Assembly: GCA_025331435.1 (NCBI GenBank)
Contig: JAIWNI010000024.1
Coordinates: forward strand, 186,001 to 250,000
DNA: 64,000 nucleotides
Source: Choanephora cucurbitarum
Lineage: Eukaryota; Mucoromycota; Mucoromycetes; Mucorales; Choanephoraceae
Reading direction: 5' to 3'
Shown: piece by piece, positions 22,399 to 34,135 of the stretch
How positions within the stretch are numbered: the first letter of the stretch is position 1
Layout: the number at the start of each line of letters is the position of its first letter
Notes under the pieces: generated by a model
Database searches by the model: none
Told to the model about the DNA's origin: nothing
The model's input: only the letters and a program-made list of their open reading frames with translations
Program-made: the position numbers and the translations under genes

Positions 22399-25300
22399 TC
22401 AACTAGGAAACAAATAATCAGAGTCAGGATCCTTATCAAAATAAACAAAAGAAACGCTTGGATTAAACGGTTCAAATTTGTAAGTAGAGATTGTGTACTT
22501 GGCTGATTTAACATCTTTGCCGTTTTCTTGTACATTGAGCTTCTCAATCGAATCAATTATGCCAATAATGTCTTCGTTGATACCAGAAGTCAAACAAGTG
22601 AAGATGCCCGCTGTTTCAACTCTTAAGAAATTGCCAGTCTTTTCATAATAGTCGTTGTTATCAGCATTCTCCCGATAATTCAAGACGAGATCAAAGAATT
22701 GTGGCTCTTCTTCTTTCAACATCTTGATCTGATAACCAGCGTCCATAATTCGCTTTGATTCTATAGTTCCATCTCGACGGGATTTAGTAACAATGAAAGA
22801 TCCATCATTAACAACATGATGAACAGCGAACTGTTTTGCGAAACTAGTAGCCACATCCCTTGAAGGGTTATGACGGCGAGTACGCATGATCTCTTCCCGG
22901 CTAAACTTGTTGAATTGTTCACCATGTTCGGTCTCATAGTGAACAGGCAAACCAAAACGAATAATGTCTTCTTCCAAATGGTAAAGCAAGTGAAGCTTGG
23001 GTTGTAGTGACAGACTTGTTTCCAAAAATACGCCATTCTTGATCAAGTGGTTATCCAAAGCGAAGATACGATCGGAAAGTTCTTCCACAAGCGACATGAC
23101 AAGAGAAGTGTAGCCTTTCAGATCACCTTCAACACTTCGCATGTAAAGCAAAGATGTTAAGCACCCCAGAGTATCGAAGCATTTAGCCATAAGATCAAGT
23201 TTTCGTTCTTGGGAATATCAGGGATCGCATGTCTAAGAATGGCAGACAACACCCGGATCAATTGCTTGAAGTCCCTACCAACAAAAGAGCCGTTGTGGTT
23301 CAAACTAGCCCTTAGGTTTCTTGTGTAAGCCGGAGAGGTGCGCTGCTCACTGATAGCCTTTTGAAGTAGATCCTTCTCAGTGGTTTTCAAGATTTTCAGC
23401 CATAAGAGCTGAACGAGACCCTTTCCAGCACCAAGAGGCACAGTATGCAAGAGTCCTACAGGAGTATCCAAGATGGGATCAAAGGCTCTCAAACGCAATA
23501 GTTCGTTGCCATTCCTTCCGTAACCTTCTTTCTTCATCTTGAGCAAGTATTTGGCATCCGTTGAATTCAAGAAGATTCGAAGATCCTCAATCTTTCTAGG
23601 TTTACATCCGGTGTGTGTGATTGATTCCAGTTTTTTTGGGTTCTGTAAGTTCATTTCGTATGCCAGACGAGCTTCCTTCCCTGCGTTCTTTCGCAATGGT
23701 CGATTAGGTCTGGTTTGATAAGTCATCAAGCACTTTCGACTAAAGTGACCAGCAGAGCTTCCCTTGTGCATCGATAATTCAGACTGGCGATAATTATCTG
23801 CAAAAATCAAGAGAAGAGAAGCAACAACCAGAACGTCTTCATTGTGCGATACAGAGTACATAACAACACCATTTTCTAGTTCTACCAAGTCATCCACCAA
23901 AGCAAGAGGCATATCAACGGCCAATAGCTTCTTGTTTGAGGTACAGATAAAGTACGTGTTATTCTTAGAAGATCTTGCATCGAAGGACAATGCAGCGGAA
24001 GTCATCAAATAACTATCAAACACGTTGTACTGCCTTGATTGATTAACTGGAAGTATCGTCAGAGAACAAAATAATGGGTGCAACAATGACCTTCATAAAA
24101 CTACCATCAGCCTTTTGACGCTTAAGTTTCGAAGCACTGTGTTGTTCGGTCCAGAATGGAAGTGCCTTGTGATCGGGTGCAATAGGCTGATAATTAGCAT
24201 CAAACGAAGTGGAACAGTAACTGGAACAAGCATAGTAAACCTTATCGACCTTTTGATAAATAGACGAGATAAAAAAAGCCCATTTATCTTGATCGATAGC
24301 CACAAAAGTTGAACCAGCATTATCGCTAATATACTTTACAGGAAAGCATTTGAAATATGTGATGTATTCACATTTTAAGTCTTCCTTCTTGTTAAAGAAG
24401 TTAGACACCAAAATAAAATCCCAGTTGCCAGTTTAGTTCACTCGGACCAGGTCAGTAACCCAAACATCGTTGCCGTTGTCAAGAGTAATCATAGGCTGTT
24501 GGAAGGATTCATGAGTACGCCATTTGTAGCCCTGTTGGAGACTCTTCGTCTCGCAAGTAGTATGGTCGGGCAGAGTTGTCAATTGGGTACCCTTCACCGG
24601 GTCAACCATCAAGAATTTCAAGTACTCTGAGGGTTTGTTCATGTAGAAATCATGCTTATCGCCTTTTTTATCTTTACCCGTTTGTTTTGTGGGAGTCAAA
24701 AAAGGGGTACGAGTGTTCTTGCGTTCGTTGAAATGAATGATATAGTCAGTTTTGGGAAGTTGCAAAGTGTTGTCTCTTTCCTTAAGCTTGAACAATAGTC
24801 TAATTATAGTCATGATTGATTTGATCTTGGCCATAGAAAGATTCATTTTGTTACCATTGAAGAAAGCAATCAACACAAAATCCAAAACATTTCTAAACGG
24901 GTCAGCAGGGCAGGCATCAGAAATTGTCTCCATCAGCAGTATTGTCCAAACTGTTTCCATCGCTATCGTCGAAAATATCCATAAGAAGAGCTATGGTATT
25001 CAAGAAAAATGCGCCTGTATTACCGCCTTGAATGTGATTGCGCAAGTCCAGCGAATCATCCATTTGATTCTCTTCGAGTTCCTCATCGTCACTATTTAGA
25101 ACAGCGTTAGCAATCTGCTATGTATGGCTTCTATGCAGCTCAATATTTGAAACAACTACCTTTCTCTATCAGAAAGATAAATAGGTTCAGACGAAGGTAC
25201 GTCAGAAGAAATGCCATTGTCCGTTGTTATGTCTCCAATATCGTCCAAAATGCCAATAGAATATGGACCAATAGAGAAGCCATTGCCCGCTAAGATACTG

Positions 25301-25723
25301 CTATTTTGTTTCCCAAAGCCAGAAAGAGATTGACCAGAAAAAGAGCCAACATAACTAGCCCTAGGGAAGGCGAATCACGAAAAACGCTGTTATTTATTTC
25401 AAAGGTCTGAAAAGCACTTTCAGGAAGTGGCCTGAAGTAAAGTGCTAGTATATGTATTATGAACATTGTGCTAAGACTATCGAGAGCTCTTTACTTCGAC
25501 GAGCAATCACTTCTCCTCCTTTAGTTGACAATCTCGACCTGCACGATGCTAAATGTCTTTCGGCATTGTATTTCCTTGGAAAAGACATTCGACATAAACT
25601 ACAAATATAAGTTGTTTTTGGCTTGCTAATACTATTGTTAAGCCTAATCCTGTAGTTTGCTTGATAAGGGTTGGGCTTCTTCTTAGGGGCCGTAGAGTTG
25701 CTTTTATCTTTGCTTTTAGTCAT
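22399..25723 (-). pseudogene. Degenerate Plavaka-like (CACTA superfamily) transposase
   Basis: Successive minus-strand frames make up one decayed protein. The N-terminus (25723-25457) has a C2H2-type finger, CSLCRMSFPRKYNAERHLASC-like. Middle frames (24960-24433, 24411-24043, 24086-23157) carry ITYFKCFPVKY, VIVAPIILFSDD, YFICTSNKK, IFADNYRQSELS and LDTPVGLLHTVPLG. The last frame (23190-22399) carries KLHLLYHLEEDI, HGEQFNKFSRE and SRDVATSFAKQF. These blocks match the Plavaka-type transposases of fungi, with catalytic acids expected in FSDD and ADN. Lesions include an in-frame TAA at 24433-24435, frameshifts near 24050 and 23175, and a frame change near 24925. No intact copy remains. TIRs were not identified. 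Confidence 0.62.
25413..25446. repeat. Imperfect hairpin inside the Plavaka-like relic
   Basis: AGCACTTTCAGG (25413-25424) pairs with CCTG and AAAGTGCT in 25431-25446 across a 6-nt loop, with a 4-nt bulge. It sits between the zinc-finger segment and the rest of the element, where an intron would be expected. Function is unknown. Confidence 0.35.
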
Positions 25724-25822
25724 TTTAAAGTGAAAGTAAAAGGTAAAGAGGAAAACTGGGATTTAAATTGTCAAAGTACCAACGTAATATTTTAGTGTGA
25801 TCATGCTTTCTTCCAAGAGTTT

Positions 25823-26029
25823 ATGAACTGGTCAAAGATAGAACATTCTAAGTTCAAAAGCAACTATATCTTTTCATGCGATTTGTTGGAGCAAGACCGT
25901 CGAGTCCACAGTCAAATCAAGGCTGCCATTGACAAAAATGCCAAAAAATTCGACGGCATAGAGCAGCGCAACGAGCAAAAGATCCGTCGCATGACTGATT
26001 CAATCATGCAAAGGATCAGTTATCTTTAG
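25823..26029 (+). pseudogene. Short coiled-coil ORF, probable transposon scrap
   Basis: A 68-codon frame (MNWSKIEHSKFKSNY...) is strongly helical and charged (QIKAAIDKNAKKF, EQRNEQKIRRM). It lies between the Plavaka-like relic and the Harbinger relic, on the opposite strand. It may be a fragment of an accessory ORF, for example a Myb/SANT companion of a Harbinger element, but no such motif is visible. Confidence 0.22.
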
Positions 26030-26144
26030 GCTCAAGACAACATGATTCTGAAGAACCAATAGATCATAATGCAACGACAGATAGAGGATCATCGAATGAA
26101 TGAACCTCGTAATAGACAAAATGAATAAACAATTTTTTTTTATT

Positions 26145-27246
26145 TCAAACACTACTTTGTCGTAAATCTTCAAAATATTGTTCAATTGAAGGTAGTTGAA
26201 CACCAAAGTATCTGCTTGTTTGGTTGCCATTGTCAATACAAACAAGGCAGTTCTTGAACATTGTTCTGATAACGCAGACTTTACCGAGTCTACTCAACAA
26301 AAGTTTTAAATCTAAGAAAACGAAAGTTTTCTCCAACATGTCCAAACTCCCATTCTACAACAATTCTCATCTTGGACATAGTTCGGTTGATGTGCTCCCA
26401 CTCATCGTTATATTCTCTGCTTCCTCTTTGCATAGGCCGCATAAGCCATGCCTCGTTTCGGTAGGCTTGGTCACCATATATTTGGTAGCCACCTACTTTA
26501 AGATCATGGCTTAACAATTCTGGTATAACGCTGCTATCTAGCATGCGTTGGTCATGCATAGCTCCAGCGTGGGGTCCATCTAAACAAGCAGTTATGCCGT
26601 CGGGAGTAACGACTGCTTGGTATTTAAGGCCGTGCTGGCGAATATGCCCATTGTAGCTGTGTTCTTGACCAACGATTGGTCTACACATGGGGTTTATGGT
26701 ACCATCAATAAATCCAACAATATGGCGAAATGGTGCACCTTTCTCGGAGATAGCTCTGCTGAACTGCATCAATTTAAATGGTGTAAATTGACCACGGTTA
26801 TACTTCATTCCTTGGTGATACGTGTCATAATGTAAGTCGATCATACCATTAAAAATTTTGCACACATCGGTATGATGTCTGCCAAAAATTACACCAAGAT
26901 CTACTAATCGGCAAAGAAAAGCAAGGTGACGAAGTACAATAGCTATGCCTTCCAAACTTGAAACACGGTGTTCAACATTATGCGTTCTGTAGTAGACAAC
27001 ACTGTCATCCATTTGCATAGCTGCAATAATTCTTCTTATTTCAGGGACAGTGAACCTGAAGCAAAACTTGCTTTCTTCGTCGGTCATGGCTTCAAGGTTC
27101 AATCTTTGATTGCCTGTACGACGAGGAAGCGTAGCTGTAGTGGCATGGTCTTGCATGTTCAATATCTGCTCAGTCATTACAGTTTGGGCAATGGATGTTT
27201 CAATCATTGACTCAATAAGATCTAAACGGTCAGAGAAGTTTTGCAT
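26145..27246 (-). pseudogene. PIF/Harbinger-type DDE transposase, frameshifted near the C-terminus
   Basis: The main frame (27246-26290, 318 aa) starts MQNFSDRL. It shows the helix-turn-helix-like VSSLEGIAIVLRHLAF region, then the DDE_4 catalytic set: IVGFIDGT with the first Asp, IYGDQAYRN with the second Asp, and IVVEWEFGHV with the Glu. A second frame (26345-26145) continues the family's C-terminus (LLLSRLGKVCVIRTMFKNCLVC, then YFGVQLPSIEQYF). The two frames differ by one base near 26320, so the protein is truncated just after the catalytic Glu. Harbinger transposases cut at 3-bp TSDs and usually need a Myb-like partner, which is not present. Otherwise the ORF is well preserved, suggesting recent inactivation. 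Confidence 0.78.
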
Positions 27247-27538
27247 TTTGTGTTTAATGAAAGAGGTTGATTTAAGTGTGAATAATAAAAGAAGAGAAAT
27301 GAAAAAAAAATAAGTCGTGAACTAATGTTTAGTGACTAAAGGGATGTACGATATCCAAAAAGCCCCTGAATGCAATCGGTATTATAATATTTAAACTTGC
27401 GGTATGCATATTTTAAAATCCAATTTAGGCAAAAAATAACAAACAAACCGTGTTGTGTAACGTCAAGTGTGCATGTTTCACATTGTTAAAAGGAAAAAAT
27501 GCAAAATAACTTGCCAACCTCTCTACCTATTTAACAAG

Positions 27539-27630
27539 AAATAGACTTGAATGAATCAGGATATTATGACTAGAAAGCTCTTTTCTTTTCCCAAGCATAC
27601 TATAGCATCCTGATTCAATCAAGTCTATTT
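27539..27630. repeat. 24-bp inverted repeat pair, MITE-like hairpin
   Basis: AAATAGACTTGAATGAATCAGGAT-type left arm (27539-27562) is matched by its reverse complement at 27607-27630 with 23 of 24 identities, around a 44-nt loop. It lies about 300 bp upstream of the Harbinger relic start. A 16-nt exact piece of the left arm, TTGAATGAATCAGGAT, recurs at about 49699-49714. It may be a tiny non-autonomous element or a folded transcript. Confidence 0.55.
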
Positions 27631-27885
27631 TTGGTAGAATGAGTATTAATCAAAGTTAAATTTTGGGGTGAAACTTTTGGTATATATCTATCCATCTATA
27701 AATCACAGTGATCATCTTTCTATCAATTTCATCGAATCACTTTGGCCTCACTCTTACGCGAAACTGACACACTCTTGAGAGTTTTTTTCCTCCATGATCG
27801 TGTTTTCTATACTATTCTAAAAAAGGTGCATTCTTTTGATAATAATTTTTTTCCTTCATCCATAAAAAAAACTTTGTTGAGATTT

Positions 27886-28140
27886 TTATTCTTTATTTTT
27901 TACTTCCACAAATTCTTCACAGCGATGACCATGATACCATGGTTGAGAGCAATAGAAGCAAGAATTCTTGGCGGAAGGAGAAGAGGTCAGTATAGTCTTA
28001 CTGGACTTGAAGTCCTCATTGACTTGAGCAAGGGCAGTACGCTTATGGTTACGCTCATAGTTATTTTCACCGACATACTTAGATGCATTAGTATATAAAG
28101 AAGCCGAAGTCTTATTCAGAGAAGCTGATAAAGCTTCCAA
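27886..28140 (-). pseudogene. gag fragment of an LTR retrotransposon (zinc knuckle)
   Basis: An 84-codon frame ends with a knuckle-like CFYCSQPWYHGHRCEEF motif (CX2C, then HGHRC), the form seen in Ty3/gypsy gag proteins of fungi. There is no protease or polymerase downstream before unrelated sequence begins, so this is a truncated element. It is oriented the same way as the putative LTR at 28242-28513. Confidence 0.5.
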
Positions 28141-28241
28141 GATCTTCTATGCCATGGAGAATCCAGTCAAAGTTGACAACAAGAGTCATTTGGCCCCTAC
28201 AATCTTGCCTTTTCTGCGACTCAAGACTGATGATTTGTCAG

Positions 28242-28513
28242 TGTACAAAGTTAAGCAATGAGAATTAAACTAGTCAAAGAATTACTATTTATTGAGTGTA
28301 AAAGTACATGGTATTTATAGAAGAAGTCTCTGTGTCAGATCTTAGACATTAGATGAAGGGTTTACATTGATAGCTGGGATATACATTGATAGAAGAGATT
28401 CGACTCAGTTTATCTTCTAGGTCTAGCATGATAAAACCCTGTTATCTAGGATCTGGCTGATCCATCATTTTGGTTCATATCCTAAACCCTGAACATTTCC
28501 ACGTTGTATTACA
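28242..28513 (-). repeat. Putative LTR
   Basis: On the minus strand the segment begins TGTAATACAACGTGG and ends CTTTGTACA, giving TG...CA ends. It contains a TATAAATACC promoter-like box (28313-28323 region) followed about 25 nt later by CAATAAATAG, a typical TATA to poly(A) U3-R arrangement. A gag scrap lies downstream on the same strand. Exact ends were judged by eye, and no second LTR was found in the window. Confidence 0.45.
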
Positions 28514-28883
28514 TCAGTTATGATGATCCAGCTTTATCGCATTATTGAGTCATTATGAATTATGTTATGTTGTATACTTGACACAACAACTGACACCGAA
28601 CTGCCCAGAAAAACAAAGAAGTCTTCGACACTGTATATGACTTTTGCAATCAGTTCAACCCAAAAAGTCAACACCAAAGAGAGACCGTCTTGAATACCTG
28701 CTTGTCTTCTTAGAGTTTGGAACTTGGACGCAAGGAGACGAGTTGATTCCTTGGGACTCTGACTCTTATTCATAATAGATATACTAGTAAGAGGATTTAT
28801 TATTTGTTCCTAAATAGTTCAATTTAGTTCTTACAATAAAGTAGTAAGTTGATAAGAATAGTTGTATTATTTGATAAAATAAT

Positions 28884-28904
28884 GATATATATATATATAT
28901 ATTT
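28884..28904. repeat. AT dinucleotide microsatellite
   Basis: A run of about 10 AT units lies in the sequence downstream of the minus-strand Helitron. The 28514-29019 stretch otherwise shows no supportable gene. Confidence 0.6.
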
Positions 28905-29871
28905 ATGGCGAAATAAGATTCAAATGAAATAGAGACTATGGTTAAAAATGATTAAGAGCGAAATACTTCTTTGAATACAATGTTTTTAGTGTGATGATCT
29001 TGAAGATCCTCTATTTTTTAAATACTTTGATCTATAAGTAGTTTGAATGAAGAAGGCGATTTGACTCGAGATAGAGCAACACACAAATGTCCATGACTGA
29101 ATACATGATCTGGTAGATAGAGGCCTGCATTATCAAGCGTTTGACCTTGTGCTTTGTTTATAGTAAATGCAAATGCAAGTCTAACAGGGAATTGTGTCCT
29201 TCTGAATTCAATAGACGTTTGATGCCCAATAGATGTATAGTTGATGAATCCGAGGAATCAATACGGTCTTACCAACATGAGATCCAGTAACTATGGTTGC
29301 TTCAATAATATTAGTTTTGAGAGATCTAACAATAAGTCTCGTTCCGTTACAAAGCCCATTGGCAGCATCAATGTTTCTCAGCATCATTATAGGACAGCCT
29401 ACTTTCAACTTGAGTTGATGAGGTGGAATAGATCCATTGTTGATTGAGTTAAGCAGTTCGGTAGGATAAGCAATGCGATTTTCAGGATTGCAGACTTAAT
29501 CATTACTAGAATAGATAGTCTCTCTGCCTCTAATACAACCAAGCATTCTTCGATTAAAGATTTCCACATCAACATTTAGGTGTCAAAATGGCCCTACTGA
29601 CAAAATAGTTTAAATTGGGATTAAGAGCTTCATTTATAAAAATAGAATAGATAGTAGCGATAAGGTTGAGAAGATTAGATCCAGAAGTAGGTATTCTGAT
29701 ATAATCACTAGGTATGTCGTTGCTCAAAGTCAATGTAGGCACTTTGCCCTCTCCATTTTGCAACAAAAAGTCAGGGAACTGTTGAATTTCTTGCGCCAAT
29801 TCAGGATTGTTACTTTGCAAAGCCTGTTGTACCCGCATATTGACTCGTAGTTTCAAGACTGTAATTTTGGA

Positions 29872-30630
29872 TCATAAGAAAGATCGGTTTAGGCATTCAC
29901 TTACAATAACAGATCTACTTGCTTTAGGAATGGCAGGTAAAACCTGACTGAAATCACCACCAAAAACGATCAGTTTACCACCAAAAGGGACTGTTTGAAA
30001 AATAGGATCCTCATCTTTCATGATGTCTTTAAAAGTCCTATCAACAGCCTCAAATGTAGTTTTGCTTGTCATAGATGATTCATCCCAAACAATAAGCTTT
30101 GCTTGTTTTATGAAATTGGCAAGTTCTGATCTGGGTTTGATGTTGCACATTGATTCTGTATTGATGTCAATTTGAATTTTAAAAGTCGAATGAGATGTTC
30201 GACCACCATCTAATAGCAAGGCAGCTATACCGCTTGAAGCTACAGCTATAGCTATATCGCCTACTCGTCTTACTGGATTCAATAGGCTATTGAAAAGAAA
30301 GGTCTTGCCAGAGCCACCTGGAGAATCAATGAAATAGATTCTTGGGATACTGATATCTCTTGTTGCATCATCGGTTATTTCATTGCGCACAGTGTCATGG
30401 GCTATTTTTTGATCGTCGTTGAATTGAAGGCTGGACGGATCAGGTTGTGCTTCGGCAGAAATTGATAATTTTATATGTGTTCGTGCCATTGATGATAAGC
30501 CGTCGCCATCGGAATTCATTAATCGTGTGTCTTCTTGAGGAAAGACAGCACGGAAACCGTCAATGTCTCTCAAATCAATGTTATGATCAGCCAGGATATC
30601 ATTTATATCCAAAAGACAATGCTCATACAT
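29872..30630 (-). pseudogene. Helitron A PIF1-like helicase segment
   Basis: The frame contains the Walker A motif DSPGGSGKTFLF, AVASSGIAALLL, Walker B LIVWDESSM and FGGDFSQVLP, all diagnostic of PIF1-family helicases. It ends at a TGA in the same frame as the next block (VLKLRVNMR, 29856-29569), at a point where family members have Trp. The C-terminal motifs VGCPIMMLRNID, GLCNGTRLIV and INKAQGQTLDNAGLYL continue to about 29030 in shifted frames. Confidence 0.75.
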
Positions 30631-31169
30631 GCGATCAGTAATAGAAGGTGGTAATGGTAGGTTCGATTCAATTGCCTTTTGCTGTTCACGATAAAGTTAG
30701 TCTTCAGCTATGTTATCTTTGTGCTGCATCCAGAGATCAAATAAGTCTGTGCACTCACAAAATACAACTATGACACAAAAAAGACGACGTAAGGCATGTG
30801 GCCGTTGATATGTAGCTGCTTCAGTTGGTGCTGATGGCCGCTCAGAGTTATCTGTCAACAACCCCATTGCACGTGCCGTGGCTTGATACGATGGATATAA
30901 TTGACCTTCAAAAGTTCTCAGATCAGCAAAGCTGGTTGCTCCAGGTATCTTGTATAACAAAAGACGAAGCGGATATTTTTCAACATCATGAGGAGATATA
31001 GAGTAAATCCTGCCAACAATTTTTCCCGATCCACCATTGCGTAATTTCCAAACTCGAGAACTTAGTTCCTTGTGAAAAGTATAGTATTTGCAGAAGTCAG
31101 GATACAAAATGGTTTTAGACAGATTGTCACCAAGTGAATGAGCTTCTCAATTATACTTCAGCCATGCTG

Positions 31170-32420
31170 TCAAGGTTGTTTTTTTTTATCCCTGTTTATG
31201 GCAGTTTCAGGAGAATCTCCAGCCTCAAAGTATACTTGTTGCTCATTTTCTAAGTGAATGGCCAAGCGTTGATGAGAAGGTGATTCACCATGCATCGGGA
31301 AAGAAAACAATCGCCAACATGCTTCAGAGGCAGACACATATCTGGCATCCAAGAAGGATTTGATTTCATCCTGATTTTCATCAAGGCCACCATCAATATT
31401 GACTTGAACTCTGTCATGACCTTTATAAACATACTTATAAATGTATTTGACGGAGTTAACAGAGCTGCATATTTCGACATTGATAGGCGCATTGTATTTA
31501 GCACATAAAAAAAGGTTATGGGACACTAACCACCGATTATCAACAGCGACAGTACCATGATTACGCATAACAATACGGGTATTACGACGACGATAGATAG
31601 GATAACCACCTTCAGCTGAGTCAACAGTAGTACTTACATCCTGGAAGTCGCGAGGAAACCTTTTGGTACAACGACCATTTTTCATGCATACTGTAAAGGG
31701 ATTGAGCAAGCCGCATGGATTATGGATCATTGCTGTAGTAACTGTTTCAAAAGCAAGTGGATGAACTTGAGGATCAGGGATTTCGGCTGAAACAATTCTG
31801 TCAAAGTCATCAGTTGTTCGAGGCTTATCTTGTTCTTGAAGGATAAAGAGCATATGAGCGTGGGGTAAATCACGCTTTTGAAACTCAAAAGAATATACAT
31901 ATGCAATCACTTTTCCAAAAATATTCTTTTTCAAGATGTCATCCAATAAATCTTTAAGTTTCATGTTGAATACTCGGGTACAAAGATCTGGTCTTTCACT
32001 CGCAGTTTGGTTAATCAACAACTCTCGTTTTATCTCAGGCCAAGCAGGATTGCATGTAAAGGTAATAAAAAGATCGGGCTTGCCAAATCTTCTAACCAAA
32101 CTAATTGCATCTTGGTATAGTTGAGCTAAAAAGCGAGCACCACCAATAAAAGTGGATGGAAGAATTACTCGCCTACCAATGGAGCTCATGTCACTGTCAT
32201 TCATCCGAATTGCATCAGTGTGGCCTTTGTACATTTCAGTTCTTAATGAGCTTTGATTGAACCTTATATAGTTTAGGTGTTGTTGTTCCATTTTGGCATA
32301 CATGTCAACCACATATTGATGGAAAAGTTTACCAAATGAGTTGATAGCAATTTGATGATTGAGTGGCAATTCACAATCAACCAACTGTCTAATCATGAGC
32401 ATTGAGCTGTAAAAATCCAT
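31170..32420 (-). pseudogene. Helitron A Rep (HUH-type endonuclease) segment
   Basis: The 416-codon frame covers most of the Rep domain. It has FITFTCNPAWPEI (motif I), FQKRDLPHAHMLFIL with the HxH metal-binding motif (the HUH equivalent) and VKYIYKYVYKGHD with the paired tyrosines expected to form the nicking site. The N-terminal part is in a different frame (32746-32393), which ends in KKLRLWIF. The catalytic residues look intact, but the ORF is not connected to the helicase. Confidence 0.75.
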
Positions 32421-33617
32421 AACCGTAATTTTTTTCTTGGATTTCTTAAAACGGCTTGAACGTAGGGTGCATTATCAGCATTGTTGATTCTTAAATAATT
32501 AATGTCTGAAGTGACAGGAAGAGTTTCACAACGCCATCCAGGAGCACTTTGAGGAGACATGAGAACATATTGCAAAGGATCGTAGAACTGGTTTGTTTCT
32601 TTGATATAACTCAATGAATTGTCATCATCTTTTAATCGAATGAGGATATCATGATTAGTAGGCTCAGCTTGAGGACGGCCATCACCATCTCCACCGACAA
32701 TCAAAATGCCAATTTCAGCAGCAGTAGGGGCATTATAAAGTTTCAAATCAGGCGTATTTCAGCTCTAAAAATCATTCTGATGTCCCGATTGATAGCATCA
32801 GAGTTGGATTGACGGCTCTCAGCATCAATGTTAGCCATTGTCTTAAAATATTTAACAAAAGGATTCATGTCATGCATCATTTCTTGAAGGAGCAAGCATA
32901 GTTGGGCGGGGCTGCTGTGTCTGGGAAGCTATTCTGTCGGTAATAATCAGAATGATTGGCTCTTCTCGACCAATAACCGCTGTTATTACCGTCGTTGTAT
33001 GAAATTACCATCGCTTGTCCAAGATTTTGGACCTGATTGATATGCTTCTCAAGTATTTTTTTTCTTTACTGTTTCTTAACACTATTAAATGCCTAAGCAA
33101 AAAAAAACAGACAAAGGCTACAAAACGTTGAGATTCTCTTCTACAAGGGGATTTGAACGGAATCAGCCAATGCTTACCAGCTTGTTAAACCGTGAAAATA
33201 ATGTTAATAGAAATGATAGTCATGTTAATGAAGCAGGTTATATCTTCAACCTCTCTTGTGTTGAAGTTAGAAATAAGATCGTATATGCCTTCCGAGATTA
33301 CAAATACCAAAGCTCATTGAAATGACACTGTTCCGATTTTCGGAGCGAAATGCTTTAGTTGAGGATATTACTCAGGAACGAAACGAAGAACTGATTCTCG
33401 AACCAGTTGAAGACATGGTTGAAGATCCAGGCGTAGAAGAAACTAGCGACGCACTTCCAGACAACAGTGTTTTGACTGAGTATTTTGAGGGACTTCAGGC
33501 TCGTCTGGCAAATGAAGCGTATTCTTCTAAATACAATAATGACACCTTTTTGATTGAGCTTATGATGACCTTTTTTGCTCTCCGAAAAAAAAAGATGTCA
33601 ACTATTTGTATAGACCA

Positions 33618-34124
33618 CGAGTTTTTCTTTGGGTTCCCCACCTGCTGATCAACAAAGGCTTAGAGGGAATAAAATGTCCTAGAGAAAATTGCAGGAAGAG
33701 CCTCGAAACGAAAGGCTATAACCAAAAACCACATGCCAGAAGAATTGTAGATATGTTTGGGTAAATAATACATAACTCTTTGAATATATGTATACTCATT
33801 TATTTTCAAAACTACAGTTGCTTTTATCTTATGTCAGTTCGATACAGATGTTGCAATCGAAAATGTGGAGCTTCATTCAATGCACATGACTCTAAAATCA
33901 TTGAGCAGCTTCCTCTTGAACTTCAAGTTGAATTTCCTGCTATCCTTACCCATCGAGGAGGTGTATCGAAAGCAGTTGTCGACCTTCTCAGACTCTGCAT
34001 TCAGAACTCAGTTGGGTCAGAAAGGTTTCAAAAGATACTTCGAGACCTTCATGTGCCTCGTTATGACAGAGTTGAGCTTCAGTATTTGCTCCCTGAGTAT
34101 AGCAAGCGCAATGAAATTTCTTAG
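33618..34124 (+). pseudogene. Zinc-ribbon (DUF6729-like) region of the exonuclease element
   Basis: The reading frame RPRVFLWVPHLL, CPRENC and KPHARRIVDMFG is joined across a 69-nt intron (GTAAATAAT...AACTACAG, 33761-33829) to CFYLMSVRYRCCNRKCGASFNAHD. The junction keeps the frame and restores a CxxxxC...CxxxxC ligand set, which strongly supports genuine splicing. FPAILTHRGGVSKAVVDLL and VPRYDRVELQYL follow before the TAG at 34122-34124. The role is probably DNA binding in the transposase-like protein. Confidence 0.6.
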
Positions 34125-34135
34125 TATTTCTCAAA

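Larger units (their letters stand above)
29020..32960 (-). mobile_element. Helitron A (minus strand), inactivated
   Basis: Minus-strand frames make up a Helitron RepHel protein from about 32960 (Helitron_like_N start, MNPFVKYFKTMANI) through the Rep endonuclease to a PIF1-type helicase ending ALSRVKSPSSFKLLIDQSI near 29030. It is broken at several points: a frame change near 32420, another near 31170-31107, a TGA replacing an expected Trp at about 29857-29871, and frame changes near 29569 and 29210. The 5' TC and 3' CTRR ends were not located. Rolling-circle transposons of this kind insert between A and T without target duplication. Confidence 0.75.
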
